Source of the DNA: an uncultured Muribaculaceae bacterium
GTDB lineage: Bacteria; Bacteroidota; Bacteroidia; Bacteroidales; Muribaculaceae
NCBI GenBank assembly: GCA_910584545.1
Contig: CAJUBC010000005.1
Coordinates: forward strand, 1 to 64,000
DNA length: 64,000 bases
Direction of reading: 5' to 3'
Shown here: in pieces, positions 24,489-35,013 of the stretch
How positions within the stretch are numbered: position 1 is the first letter of the stretch
How the letters are laid out: every line of letters starts with the position of its first letter
The notes under the pieces: model-generated
Seen by the model: the letters and a program-made list of their open reading frames with translations, nothing else
Databases searched by the model: none
What the model was told of the DNA's origin: nothing
Translations under genes and position numbers: made by a program

Positions 24489-26569
24489 CGACGTCCTTTC
24501 TGCTGCTCGCGGAGCATGGCCTGCTGCTGCTTCTGCATCTCTTCGAGTCGAGCCATGAATCCGGACTTCTTGCGCGGCTTCTTGGCGTTGGCGGCCATCT
24601 GCTTGCGCACCTTGTCCTCATTGATTATGAAGCGGAAGGCGTAGGTCTGGATGATGGTGATCAGAAGAGAGAGGAAGTAATAGTAGGAAAGTCCCGCGGC
24701 ATAGTTGTTGAAGAACACCATGAAGAAGACGGGCATCAGGTACATCATCCATTTCATTCCGGGCATCGTGTTGGCCTGGTTCTGGGTGTTGAGCCATGTG
24801 TAGATGATGTTGGTGGCCGTCATCAGAAGGCAGAAGAGCGAGATATGGTTTCCGAAATATTTCGTCACCAGAGGGATGTTGCCGCTCCACGATATGATGG
24901 CGTCGGGAGCCGACAGGTCGTGGCACCAGAGGAAGCTCTGTCCCCTGAGCTCGATGCAGGAGGGGAAGAATGCGAAGATGGCGAAGAGAATCGGCATCTG
25001 GAGCAACATCGGCAGACAGCCCGACATAGGGTTGACTCCGGCCTTCTGATAGAGCGCCATGGTCTTCTGCTGGCGGGTCATCGCGTTCTCGGTGCCGGGA
25101 TATTTGTCGTTGATCGCCTTGATGTCCGGACCGAGCACCCGCATGAGGGCCTGGCTCTTGTAGCTCTTGTATGTGAGCGGGAAGAGCACGAGCTTGATGA
25201 AGATGGTGAGCAGCAGGATTATGATTCCGTAGTTGGAGATGAATTTGCCGAGGAAATTGAACACAGGAATCACCACTCCGGTGTTGATCCAGCGGAATAT
25301 GCTCCAGCCGAGCGGGATAAGCTTGGTGAGATGGAGGTCCTCGTCGGGACAGACGGTGTCATCGAGATCGGAAAGGAGTGGATAGAGGTTGGGACCGAGG
25401 AAGATGCTGAAGTTGGCGGGGTTCTCCGAAGTCCAGTCATAGTCGTTGACCACCGCCTCGGCCTGCATGTTCTTCAGATAGTCGGAGCCCTGGAGTGTGG
25501 TTGAGTGGAAGTCCGCTGTGTTGAAGGGACGGTCTGCTATCACCACCGAGGAGAAGAACTGGTTCTTGAAACCGATCCATTTGATCTTAGCCTTGCGTTC
25601 CTCGGTGTCGTCGCCTGCCTCCTTCAGGTTCTCCACGGAACCTCCCGCGTATTTGTAATATAGCGCGGAGTTACGCTCCTCGAACATTCGGCCCTGTTCC
25701 TGCCGGTGCAGGTCCTGCTGCCATGAGAAGCCGAGGTTGCGGTTGTTGCTCTGCACGATGGGGGCCATGTTCTTCTGGACAACGCGCATCCTGACCACGT
25801 AGCTGTCACCCTTGGGAAGCGTGTATTCGATTCCCCAGAAAGCACCCGGGGCCACATCGAGCGCCATCAGCACCGTAGAGTCGTTGAGCTGCCTCGGAGT
25901 GAAGTAAAGCTGGGAGGTCTCCACCGGAGAAGGGAGCGGAATCTGGAAGTTGAATGTGTTCTTGTCTCCCTCGAACAGCACCACGGGATTCTTCACCTTC
26001 TTGGTCTCGTCGGCACTATACTCGGTGTCGTATTTCTTGAGCTGCGCTCTTGTTATCGAACCGGAGCGGGAGTTCAGCTGTAACGCGAGCACATCGTTCT
26101 CGAGCTTGACAATCTGCGGAGTTCCGGTTAGGAACTGAGCGAACCGGCCGTATCGGCCGAGATTCACGGAAGCCATCCTTACGGCTTCGATCGCCTTGCG
26201 CTGCTCCGAGACGCTCATCCTGGAGATATCGCCGGCGGCCACTGCCGCCCAGTCGAGGTCACGCCCGTCCACCGTCACGGTGCCGTAGACGGAGTCGCCG
26301 CGAAGCGAGAGGTTCATGCCGTCCTGATTGAGTGTATATACGCGGGTGCTGTCGGCCAGTACCCGGACATGGCCATTGTCGGAGATGTTCTTCACGAGCC
26401 ATTCGCGCTCTGCCGATGTCAGCGAGTCGACCGATGTGGCCACCGGTGTCTGTGCCGCCACCTCCGGGTCGGGAGCATTGTCGGCCGGCTGTTCCTTCGG
26501 TGTGAGCCACATGAAGAGGGCAAACACAAGAAACATCAGCAACAGGCCGTTGAGAGTGTTCTTATCCAT
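24485..26569 (-). CDS. yidC: Membrane protein insertase YidC
   Basis: 694 residues. An N-terminal anchor helix (6-22) is followed by a large periplasmic domain (about 40-400, beta-sandwich type as in Gram-negative YidC), then the conserved 60KD_IMP core (about 440-660) with FLGKFISNYGIIILLLTIFIKLVLFPLTYKS-like first core helix (only part listed here), NPMSGCLPMLLQMPILFA, and a Lys-rich C-terminal tail. It inserts proteins into the inner membrane. It lies 71 nt after pyrG on the same strand. Confidence 0.96.
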   Translation of the reverse strand: MDKNTLNGLLLMFLVFALFMWLTPKEQPADNAPDPEVAAQTPVATSVDSLTSAEREWLVKNISDNGHVRVLADSTRVYTLNQDGMNLSLRGDSVYGTVTVDGRDLDWAAVAAGDISRMSVSEQRKAIEAVRMASVNLGRYGRFAQFLTGTPQIVKLENDVLALQLNSRSGSITRAQLKKYDTEYSADETKKVKNPVVLFEGDKNTFNFQIPLPSPVETSQLYFTPRQLNDSTVLMALDVAPGAFWGIEYTLPKGDSYVVRMRVVQKNMAPIVQSNNRNLGFSWQQDLHRQEQGRMFEERNSALYYKYAGGSVENLKEAGDDTEERKAKIKWIGFKNQFFSSVVIADRPFNTADFHSTTLQGSDYLKNMQAEAVVNDYDWTSENPANFSIFLGPNLYPLLSDLDDTVCPDEDLHLTKLIPLGWSIFRWINTGVVIPVFNFLGKFISNYGIIILLLTIFIKLVLFPLTYKSYKSQALMRVLGPDIKAINDKYPGTENAMTRQQKTMALYQKAGVNPMSGCLPMLLQMPILFAIFAFFPSCIELRGQSFLWCHDLSAPDAIISWSGNIPLVTKYFGNHISLFCLLMTATNIIYTWLNTQNQANTMPGMKWMMYLMPVFFMVFFNNYAAGLSYYYFLSLLITIIQTYAFRFIINEDKVRKQMAANAKKPRKKSGFMARLEEMQKQQQAMLREQQKGRR

Positions 26570-26640
26570 TGATTCCTTATGGGTTGTTTAACGGGTCTTA
26601 AGAATTGTTAATCTATTCGTTGTCTATTTGTGGCAGGCTT

Positions 26641-28278
<1,638 letters not shown>

Positions 28279-28288
28279 TTACGAAATG

Positions 28289-28320
28289 CAAAGTTAGTGA
28301 GAATTCCTAAAATTCGCAAC
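28289..28320 (-). promoter_or_regulatory. Promoter of pyrG
   Basis: On the minus strand GTTG (28317-28320), 20-nt spacer, TAACTTTG (28289-28296). This is a full Bacteroidota consensus, about 25 nt before the GTG start. Confidence 0.77.
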
Positions 28321-28350
28321 GAATTTTTTCAAAATGGAGACAATAGGGGT

Positions 28351-29106
28351 TTATTTCCTGACGATAACGGAGCCGGAGCCCTGATGAGTGGCGAGCACCA
28401 GCACCTCGGCGATCTGCACATGGGCCGGAGCCTCAGCCGCATAGACAGCCACATCGGCGATGTCGTCGCCCGTGAGCGGTTTGATTCCCTTATAGACGTT
28501 GTCGGCGCGTTCGATGTCACCGTGGAAACGGGTGCGGCTGAAGTTGGTCTCCACCAATCCCGGCTTTATGTTGGTGACTCTAATCGCGGTGTCGGCCACA
28601 TCGATACGAAGGCCGTCGGTAATGGTCTTCACCGCCGCCTTGGTGGCGCAATAGACGTTGCCTCCGGCGTATGCCGCATCGCCGGCCACTGAGCCGATAT
28701 TGATGACCTGACCCCGGTTACGCTTCACCATACCGGGCACTATCAGACGGGTCATCGTGAGCAAGCCCTTGATGTTGGTGTCGACCATAGTGTCCCAGTC
28801 TTCGAAATCTCCCTCATACTCAGGCTCGAGACCGAGAGCGAGACCTGCGTTGTTCACAAGCACGTCGATTTCACGCCAGTCCTGCGGAAGGCTCCTCACA
28901 GACATCTCGGCAAGCTTACGGTCGCGCACGTCGAACACGAGCACCAGACTCTCCACGCCCGCGTCGGCCAGCTCGGCAGACAGGTCCGCGAGAGCATCAG
29001 CCCGACGACCGGTGATAATCACCCGATATCCCGCCTTTCCGAATTTCAAGGCGCAAGCGCGGCCGATGCCGCTGGTGGCGCCAGTCACCATCACAATCTT
29101 CTTCAT
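28351..29106 (-). CDS. SDR family oxidoreductase (YdfG-like)
   Basis: 251 residues from the ATG at 29106; an upstream in-frame start exists but would include the promoter. TGATSGIGRA (7-16) binds NADP, NNAGLALG is the family turn, and the catalytic Ser, Tyr and Lys are in IGSVAGDAAYAGGNVYCATKAA. KPGLVETNFSRTRF matches the group of 3-hydroxy acid dehydrogenases such as YdfG. The substrate (serine or 3-hydroxy acids) is uncertain. It has its own promoter and lies between pyrG and yifB. Confidence 0.88.
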   Translation of the reverse strand: MKKIVMVTGATSGIGRACALKFGKAGYRVIITGRRADALADLSAELADAGVESLVLVFDVRDRKLAEMSVRSLPQDWREIDVLVNNAGLALGLEPEYEGDFEDWDTMVDTNIKGLLTMTRLIVPGMVKRNRGQVINIGSVAGDAAYAGGNVYCATKAAVKTITDGLRIDVADTAIRVTNIKPGLVETNFSRTRFHGDIERADNVYKGIKPLTGDDIADVAVYAAEAPAHVQIAEVLVLATHQGSGSVIVRK

Positions 29107-29129
29107 GGTAGATAGGTTTATTTTCACCG

Positions 29130-29161
29130 CAAATTTAGCAATAATCCCCCACACCCGCAAA
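29130..29161 (-). promoter_or_regulatory. Promoter of the SDR gene
   Basis: Minus strand TTTG (29158-29161), exactly 20 nt, TAAATTTG (29130-29137). Perfect consensus, about 24 nt from the ATG. Its -33 box coincides with the tail of the yifB terminator. Confidence 0.8.
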
Positions 29162-29198
29162 AAGTTTACCGCGCAATTATGGAAAGGCGGACGGTAAA
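29158..29198 (-). terminator. Terminator after yifB
   Basis: On the minus strand TTTACCG (29192-29198) pairs with CGGTAAA (29165-29171) around a 20-nt loop, followed by CTTTTTG. A modest hairpin with a usable T-run, 22 nt after the yifB stop. Confidence 0.5.
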
Positions 29199-29219
29199 AG
29201 CGGGAGCGGGGGCAGACAC

Positions 29220-30815
29220 TCAGTAGGTGGTGCCGTAGGAGGCGCGGTCGAGGGTCCGGTAGCCTATGGCTTCGGCTATGTGGCGGCTCTGGACGGGCGC
29301 GGTGACGAGCCCGGCAGCTTTCTCGGGGGTAAGGTCCCAGCCGGCTGCGGAGGCATAGTCGAGGTCGGCTATCGTGCGCGCTACTCGCAGGATGCGGTCG
29401 AAGGCGCGGGCACTCATGTTGAGGCGCGTCATCCGCTCGCGGAGCTTCTCAAGTCCCGCTTCATCCGGCCATGCGTATTTATGGAGCAGCCGCGACCCCA
29501 TCTGAGCATTGCAGTAGATTCCCTTCTCCTCCTTGAACCTCGCTTCCTGAATGGCCCGGGCCGCCATGACCCGCTTGCGGATTTCAGCCGATGGCTCAGC
29601 AGGGCGCGTGGAGGCCATGTCGTCGAAGTCGACAGGCTCGATCTCGCACTGGATATCGATACGGTCGAGCAACGGGCCTGAGATTTTGCTCATGTATTTC
29701 GATACAGCTCCTGGCTGACATGTGCACCGTCTCGTGGGATGGCCGTAGTATCCGCAGGGACATGGATTCATCGAGGCGACGAGCATGAAGCTCGCGGGAT
29801 AGTTCACGGTGTATCTGGCGCGGGAAACAGTGATGAAGCGGTCCTCGATGGGCTGCCGGAGCACCTCGAGCACTTGCCGCGGAAATTCCGGAAACTCATC
29901 GAGGAAAAGGACACCGTTGTGGGCGAGCGATATCTCGCCGGGCATCGGGCTGACACCTCCTCCCACAAGGGCAACCGGAGAGACTGTATGGTGGGGAGTC
30001 CGGAAAGGGCGCGTTGTCATCAGCATGGAGCCCCGGATCAGTTTGCCGGCTACTGAATGGATCTTGGTGGTCTCGAGTGCCTCGGCCATGCTGAGAGGCG
30101 GCAATATCGACGGAATACGCTTGGCCATCATTGACTTGCCGGCACCGGGAGGGCCCACCATCAGAAGATTGTGTCCGCCGGCACAGGCCACTTCCAAGGC
30201 TCGCTTCACATTGTCCTGCCCTTTCACTTCTGAAAAATCGAAGTCGAAATCGCAAACCCCGGCGGCAAACAGCTCGCGGGTATTGACCCGAATCGGCTTC
30301 AGTCCCGACTCTCCCTTGAGAAGCAGTATCACCTCTGCCAGGTTCTTGGCACCATATACTTCGAGACGGTTCACTACCGCCGCTTCCGTGACATTGGCCT
30401 CTGGGACCACAAGACGCTTGAATCCTAATTCCCGGGCCTTGACCGCCATCGGGAGAGCCCCCTTGACGGGGAGCAGCGAGCCGTCGAGGCTCAGCTCTCC
30501 GGCAAACATATATTCGCCGAGATTCCCGCATGAGATCTTTTCCGCAGCGGTCAGTACTCCGAGAGCCAGCGGGAGGTCGAAAGCTGCACCCTCTTTCTTC
30601 ACGTCAGCCGGAGCGAGATTGATCGTGATGCCGAGATGCGGGAAGCCCACACCCGTCTGCTCCATGGCAGACACAATCCGCTGGTAACTCTCCTTCACGG
30701 CTGTGTCGGCCATTCCGACGATATTGAACATCGCGCCTCGGCGCGCCACCGTCTCAATAGTCACGGGAAAAGCATCAATCCCATATATCGCGGCACTGTA
30801 AACCTTTGTCAGCAT
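29220..30815 (-). CDS. YifB/ComM family Mg-chelatase-like AAA+ ATPase
   Basis: 531 residues. The N-terminal ChlI/Lon-C-like domain (1-170) starts with YSAAIYGIDAFPVTIE. The AAA+ part has Walker A GPPGAGKSMMAKR and Walker B NGVLFLDEFPEF, then SMNPCPCGYYGH with the zinc-like CPCG and C-terminal lid. ComM is a helicase for branch migration in natural transformation in other bacteria, so a link to DNA uptake or recombination is possible but inferred. It begins 1 nt past the lipoprotein stop. Confidence 0.94.
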   Translation of the reverse strand: MLTKVYSAAIYGIDAFPVTIETVARRGAMFNIVGMADTAVKESYQRIVSAMEQTGVGFPHLGITINLAPADVKKEGAAFDLPLALGVLTAAEKISCGNLGEYMFAGELSLDGSLLPVKGALPMAVKARELGFKRLVVPEANVTEAAVVNRLEVYGAKNLAEVILLLKGESGLKPIRVNTRELFAAGVCDFDFDFSEVKGQDNVKRALEVACAGGHNLLMVGPPGAGKSMMAKRIPSILPPLSMAEALETTKIHSVAGKLIRGSMLMTTRPFRTPHHTVSPVALVGGGVSPMPGEISLAHNGVLFLDEFPEFPRQVLEVLRQPIEDRFITVSRARYTVNYPASFMLVASMNPCPCGYYGHPTRRCTCQPGAVSKYMSKISGPLLDRIDIQCEIEPVDFDDMASTRPAEPSAEIRKRVMAARAIQEARFKEEKGIYCNAQMGSRLLHKYAWPDEAGLEKLRERMTRLNMSARAFDRILRVARTIADLDYASAAGWDLTPEKAAGLVTAPVQSRHIAEAIGYRTLDRASYGTTY

Positions 30816-30816
30816 A

Positions 30817-31875
30817 TCATTTCATTTCCTTTTCGAAAGCCTTCGAGGCTTCGCCGGGGCTTTCTCCCCTGTAAACTTCCTTACCGCTCTTTCCGGCCAC
30901 GATAAAGAGCGGCACTTCCTCCACGCCGAGGCTTACAGCCGCGTCATCGGCCGGCCCGAGAGGCATCCATCCCTTCACTACGGTAGACAGCGAATCACCA
31001 CGCATGGGCCATATCCTTGTCATCGAGTCTGTCTCAAGACTGATCTCGGCTATGATTCTCGAGAGGGAGTCGGGATATTTCCGGCATATCCTCCTCATTT
31101 CAGCCACAGCCTCGCGGCGCCCTTCTGAATCGACGTATGAGAAATAGAGCAACGCAGGCTTCCTGCCGAAACGGAGCGTGTCGACACCGTTGCCTACGCT
31201 TTTGATCACCACCTCTCCCGGCATCCTGCGCATCCACGGGCCTCCAGCCGAGATATCGGAGCGCGACACCAGATCCACCCATTCCTTCTCAAGAGCGTCA
31301 TCGCGCAGCATCTTCCAGGTGCGCGCAAAACCGGCCTCATCGTCGCGACGATCATAATAGACTGCCATCAGAATGGCAGACACCGGATCGGAGGGATTCT
31401 CCCGGACGTAGGCTGTTACGGCGGCGTTCACCTTACGGGAATCCATCGAGGAAATCGAGGCACGGTTGGCATGCCGCCATTCATCAAGGCGCTCGGTGAC
31501 ACCATTCCCCCTCACACGCCATGAGGCGGGATTTTCCGAATCGCCGGAGATACGGATGCGGTCGCCCCGTTCAACATAGAAAACGGCTGCAGGCCTGCCG
31601 GAGGGATCCATGATCCATACCAGCGACGGATTGTTCGTGCGGCCGGTGACCGCACCTTTACCTTTGTCCACCATCATCATTTCCTCCGCGAACCAACCCT
31701 TGACAGGGTCAGACGCATAATATAGAAAAGAGTAATGTCCGGAGACCCTCTCCGGCAGGCTTACCTCCACGTCGAACTCGTTCTTGACGCATCCTCCCAA
31801 AAGCAGCGTCAGCAGAGCCGTCGCCATAGCGACAACTCTGCCGAAGCCATATACTTTTTTTCTTCCGTCAGACAT
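30817..31875 (-). CDS. Lipoprotein with thioredoxin-like C-terminal domain lacking CxxC
   Basis: 352 residues. Lipobox LLGGC with C29. The N-terminal half resembles the DUF4369-type domain found ahead of thioredoxin-like domains in Bacteroidota (residues about 40-130). The C-terminal part (about 230-350) has the fold pattern RKPALLYFSYVDSEGRREAVAEM and the cis-Pro loop EVPLFIVAG, but no CxxC where the redox site should be. It is therefore probably a non-redox binding or scaffolding relative. Its start overlaps the manC stop by 8 nt and it is followed at once by yifB. Confidence 0.6.
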   Translation of the reverse strand: MSDGRKKVYGFGRVVAMATALLTLLLGGCVKNEFDVEVSLPERVSGHYSFLYYASDPVKGWFAEEMMMVDKGKGAVTGRTNNPSLVWIMDPSGRPAAVFYVERGDRIRISGDSENPASWRVRGNGVTERLDEWRHANRASISSMDSRKVNAAVTAYVRENPSDPVSAILMAVYYDRRDDEAGFARTWKMLRDDALEKEWVDLVSRSDISAGGPWMRRMPGEVVIKSVGNGVDTLRFGRKPALLYFSYVDSEGRREAVAEMRRICRKYPDSLSRIIAEISLETDSMTRIWPMRGDSLSTVVKGWMPLGPADDAAVSLGVEEVPLFIVAGKSGKEVYRGESPGEASKAFEKEMK

Positions 31876-32971
31876 ATTCTTCGCCGAAACGGCTCTTCAC
31901 ATCGTTGACGACCTGCCTGATGCGCTGCTCCTCAGCGACGGGATAGATCAGGAGCGCCTTCCCGGTGTCGGCCACGATATAATCCTTGAGACCTGCCGCC
32001 ACCACGATCTTGTCACCCTCCACGGCAAAGATGGTGTTCTCGCATTCATGCTCGAGCACATTGCAGTTCTGGGTCACGTTTCCCTCGCGGTTCTTCGGCG
32101 AGCAGTCGTAAAGCGCCTTCCAGCTGCCGAGGTCGCTCCAGCCCAGGTCGGCGGTCTTGACGTAGACATTGGATGCCTTCTCCATGATCGCGTAGTCGAT
32201 GGATATGGCCGGAGCATTGGGGAATACCTTGTCGATGAACCCGGTCTCCTCGGGAGTGCCGTAGAATTTCTCTCCTGCATCGAAGATGGCGGCAGTCTCG
32301 GGCGCGTACTTGGCGAAAGCCTTGAGAATCGAGTCGGCACGCCAGAGGAACATGCCTGAGTTCCAGTAGAACTCACCGGTGCTGAGGAAAAGCTTGGCCA
32401 TCTCGGTGTTCGGCTTCTCGGTGAACGACTTCACCTTCATTATGTCGGAGCAATCCTCCACCTTGTTGCCGAGCTGGATATAGCCGTATCCGGTGTGGGG
32501 GAAGCTGGGCTTGAGTCCTACGGTGAGAAGACGGTCTCCCCCCTCTATGAAGGAGAGGCCCTCGAGTATGGTCGTGCGGAATTCCTCTTCGCGAAGGATC
32601 AGATGGTCGGAAGGGAGAGTCACGATCGACGCCTCGGGATCGAGTGCGTATATGTGATGGGCACCCCAGCAAACGCACGGCGAAGTGTTGCGCCTTGCCG
32701 GCTCGCAGAGTATGTTGCTCTCCCTCACATCGGGGAGCTGCCTGCGGATGATGTCGCGGTAAGCGCTGTTGGTGACGAGTATTATGTTGTCCGGATCCAC
32801 AATGGGGAGCATCCGGTCGTATGTGAGCTGGAGAAGACTCCTGCCCGTTCCGAAAAAGTCAAGGAACTGTTTGGGCATATCCGTACGGCTGAAAGGCCAG
32901 AACCGAGATCCTACTCCGCCGCACATAATCACGCAATAACGGTGCGCCCTGTTTTCTGAAGCTTTTTCCAT
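31868..32971 (-). CDS. manC: Mannose-1-phosphate guanylyltransferase
   Basis: 367 residues, the single-domain form without a C-terminal isomerase. The nucleotide site is CGGVGSRFWPFSR (about 17-29) and PKQF follows; LPSDHLI, FTEKP and WNSGMFLWR are the other family marks. It makes GDP-mannose from GTP and mannose-1-phosphate, the substrate of the Gmd encoded at 17.3 kb. It lies 25 nt after the Na/Pi transporter gene and overlaps the following lipoprotein gene. Confidence 0.95.
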   Translation of the reverse strand: MEKASENRAHRYCVIMCGGVGSRFWPFSRTDMPKQFLDFFGTGRSLLQLTYDRMLPIVDPDNIILVTNSAYRDIIRRQLPDVRESNILCEPARRNTSPCVCWGAHHIYALDPEASIVTLPSDHLILREEEFRTTILEGLSFIEGGDRLLTVGLKPSFPHTGYGYIQLGNKVEDCSDIMKVKSFTEKPNTEMAKLFLSTGEFYWNSGMFLWRADSILKAFAKYAPETAAIFDAGEKFYGTPEETGFIDKVFPNAPAISIDYAIMEKASNVYVKTADLGWSDLGSWKALYDCSPKNREGNVTQNCNVLEHECENTIFAVEGDKIVVAAGLKDYIVADTGKALLIYPVAEEQRIRQVVNDVKSRFGEEYV

Positions 32972-32996
32972 AATATCAATATTAGATCAATTATGA

Positions 32997-34793
32997 TTAA
33001 CCCGCTACTTCCGGAATCTTCTTGATCTGGTGCTTCACGCCCTCCACCACATTCAGCATGTAGTCTCCGAGCTTTTCAGCTTCCCTGATGAGGTCCATGA
33101 AGAAGATTCCCACCTCGTAGTCGTATTTCTTATTGTTGATGTCGAATATATTGCCGTCGCGGAGCTTGTTGCGTAGCTCGTTGATCTCTCGCTCCTTGTT
33201 GTAGGCGGCCACAATCAGCGAACCTTCCGGAGTCTCCATCTCGTCGAGGATGTTGAGCATGTTGGCCATTGCGTCGTCCACGAGGGTGAACATGCGGTCT
33301 ATCTCGTTGAGCACCGCGTCATCAAACTCCACATTGTTCTGGTTCTTGCGCTTCATGGTCCTGGCCACGTTGAAGCAGCCGTCGGCAATCGACTCGATCT
33401 CGCTGACTATCCGGAGCATTCCGATCACCCGAAGCTTACCCTCGGCAGAAAGGCGTCCCTCCGCCACTTTGTTGAGGTATGTCCCTATCTCTATCTCCAT
33501 GCGGTCGGATATCTCCTCGTATTTTTCAAGACGGTTGTACGTCTCCTGATAGTCATCGTCGCGACCCTCCATGTGGACAATCTTACGGGCCATCTCAAGC
33601 ATGCGGTTCACCCTGCGCGCATAAACCACAATCTCCTTCTGCGCCTGGGTGATGTTAAGCTCGGAAGCCGACAGAAGTCCGTGGCCGATATATTTGAGCG
33701 AGAACTCCTCCTCGTCTTCCTTATGATGCGTCGGAACCATCCAGGTCACCACACGTACGTACAGCTTGGTGAACCAAATCATGATAAGCAGGTTGCAGGC
33801 ATTGAACACCGTCGGGAACATGGCGAGGCCGAAAGCTATGCAGCTCTGGGCCGCGGCAGTAAAGCCCCCCTTCTCGTTAAGTAGCGTGGTGCCTCGCATT
33901 CCCGCTTCCTGCGCCTCGCTGATGTCGAGGGGATCGATGCCGCAGCAAAGACGCGTGATCTCCGCCACGAGGTCGACGAAAGGATAGAAGATAGCCAGCA
34001 CCACTATCGAACCGAGCAGATTGAAAAGGAGATGTCCCATTGCGGTACGTTTGGCCGCGACATTGCCGCTCAACGACGCAAGAATCGGGGTTATGGTCGT
34101 TCCGATATTGCCGCCGAGGATTATGGCGCATCCGAGAGTAAATGAAATCCATCCTTGGGAACACATGATAAGTGTTATGGCGAAAGTAGCCGCGGAACTC
34201 TGCGCCACCATGGTCACCACTATGCCGAGAGTAAAGAAAATCAGCACCGACCAGAATCCCATGGAGGTATAGCCGACCACAAAGCTGAGCATCTCGGGAT
34301 TCTCCTGGAGATTGGGCACGTACGCGCTGATGAGGTCAAGACCCATGAAAAGGAAGCAGAAACCTACAAGAAACTCACCTGCCGACTTATAGGTACTGTT
34401 TTTCAGGAACATCAGCGGAACGCCGATGGCAAGGATAAGAATACTGTAGTCAGAGATATTTACTTCAAAGGAAAACGCCGAGATAATCCATGTGGTCGCA
34501 GTGGTACCGACATTGGCACCGAAAATCACCGCCATGGCCTGTTCGAGGCTCATAAGGCCTGCATTCACAAAACTCACCACCATCACCGTGGAGGCGCTCG
34601 AACTCTGGATAAGGGCTGTAATAGCGATACCAGTCAGCACACCGGCAACGCGGTTCTTGGTCATTATGCCCAGAATATTGCGGAGCCTGTCGCCCGCCAC
34701 TTTCTGCAGACCCTCGCTCATCACTTTCATTCCGTAAAGGAACAGGCAGACGGCTCCAAGGAGGCTGAGAAAGTCAATTATGCTGTAATTCAT
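32997..34793 (-). CDS. Na/Pi cotransporter family protein with PhoU-like domain
   Basis: 598 residues. The two inverted Na_Pi_cotrans repeats each carry the Gln-Ser-Ser signature (ALIQSSSASTVMVVS near 60-74 and VAQSSAATFAITLI near 198-211). GANVGTTAT and GGNIGTTIT are the matching second signatures. The C-terminal about 230 residues form a PhoU-like helical domain. It likely imports phosphate coupled to sodium. First gene of a run with manC, a lipoprotein and yifB, under a perfect promoter. Confidence 0.93.
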   Translation of the reverse strand: MNYSIIDFLSLLGAVCLFLYGMKVMSEGLQKVAGDRLRNILGIMTKNRVAGVLTGIAITALIQSSSASTVMVVSFVNAGLMSLEQAMAVIFGANVGTTATTWIISAFSFEVNISDYSILILAIGVPLMFLKNSTYKSAGEFLVGFCFLFMGLDLISAYVPNLQENPEMLSFVVGYTSMGFWSVLIFFTLGIVVTMVAQSSAATFAITLIMCSQGWISFTLGCAIILGGNIGTTITPILASLSGNVAAKRTAMGHLLFNLLGSIVVLAIFYPFVDLVAEITRLCCGIDPLDISEAQEAGMRGTTLLNEKGGFTAAAQSCIAFGLAMFPTVFNACNLLIMIWFTKLYVRVVTWMVPTHHKEDEEEFSLKYIGHGLLSASELNITQAQKEIVVYARRVNRMLEMARKIVHMEGRDDDYQETYNRLEKYEEISDRMEIEIGTYLNKVAEGRLSAEGKLRVIGMLRIVSEIESIADGCFNVARTMKRKNQNNVEFDDAVLNEIDRMFTLVDDAMANMLNILDEMETPEGSLIVAAYNKEREINELRNKLRDGNIFDINNKKYDYEVGIFFMDLIREAEKLGDYMLNVVEGVKHQIKKIPEVAG

Positions 34794-34870
34794 TGGTCGA
34801 AACCTTGGGAATCAAGATGTTAGTTCCCTACTCAGTCCGACATCAGCGATAAAGCAGCAGGGATTTTCTG

Positions 34871-34902
34871 CAAAGATACAATAATTTCCTCTATCTCTCA
34901 AA
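34871..34902 (-). promoter_or_regulatory. Promoter of the Na/Pi-manC-lipoprotein-yifB operon
   Basis: Minus strand TTTG (34899-34902), 20-nt spacer, TATCTTTG (34871-34878). Perfect consensus; leader of about 70 nt to the ATG at 34793. Confidence 0.8.
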
Positions 34903-34924
34903 AAATTCGGCATAAACAGAACCT

Positions 34925-34968
34925 AAAAAAGCACCCCTGAAGTCTTCTGTCAGCTTCAGGGGTGCTTT
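34925..34968 (-). terminator. Strong terminator after korB
   Basis: Perfect 15-pair stem: AAAGCACCCCTGAAG (34928-34942) with its complement at 34954-34968, 11-nt loop. Read on the minus strand it ends in six T residues. It closes the korAB transcript 45 nt after korB. Confidence 0.9.
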
Positions 34969-35013
34969 AGCTATGATATTCCTTAGACTAAGGAATCTGT
35001 ATAACAAGCTGGA

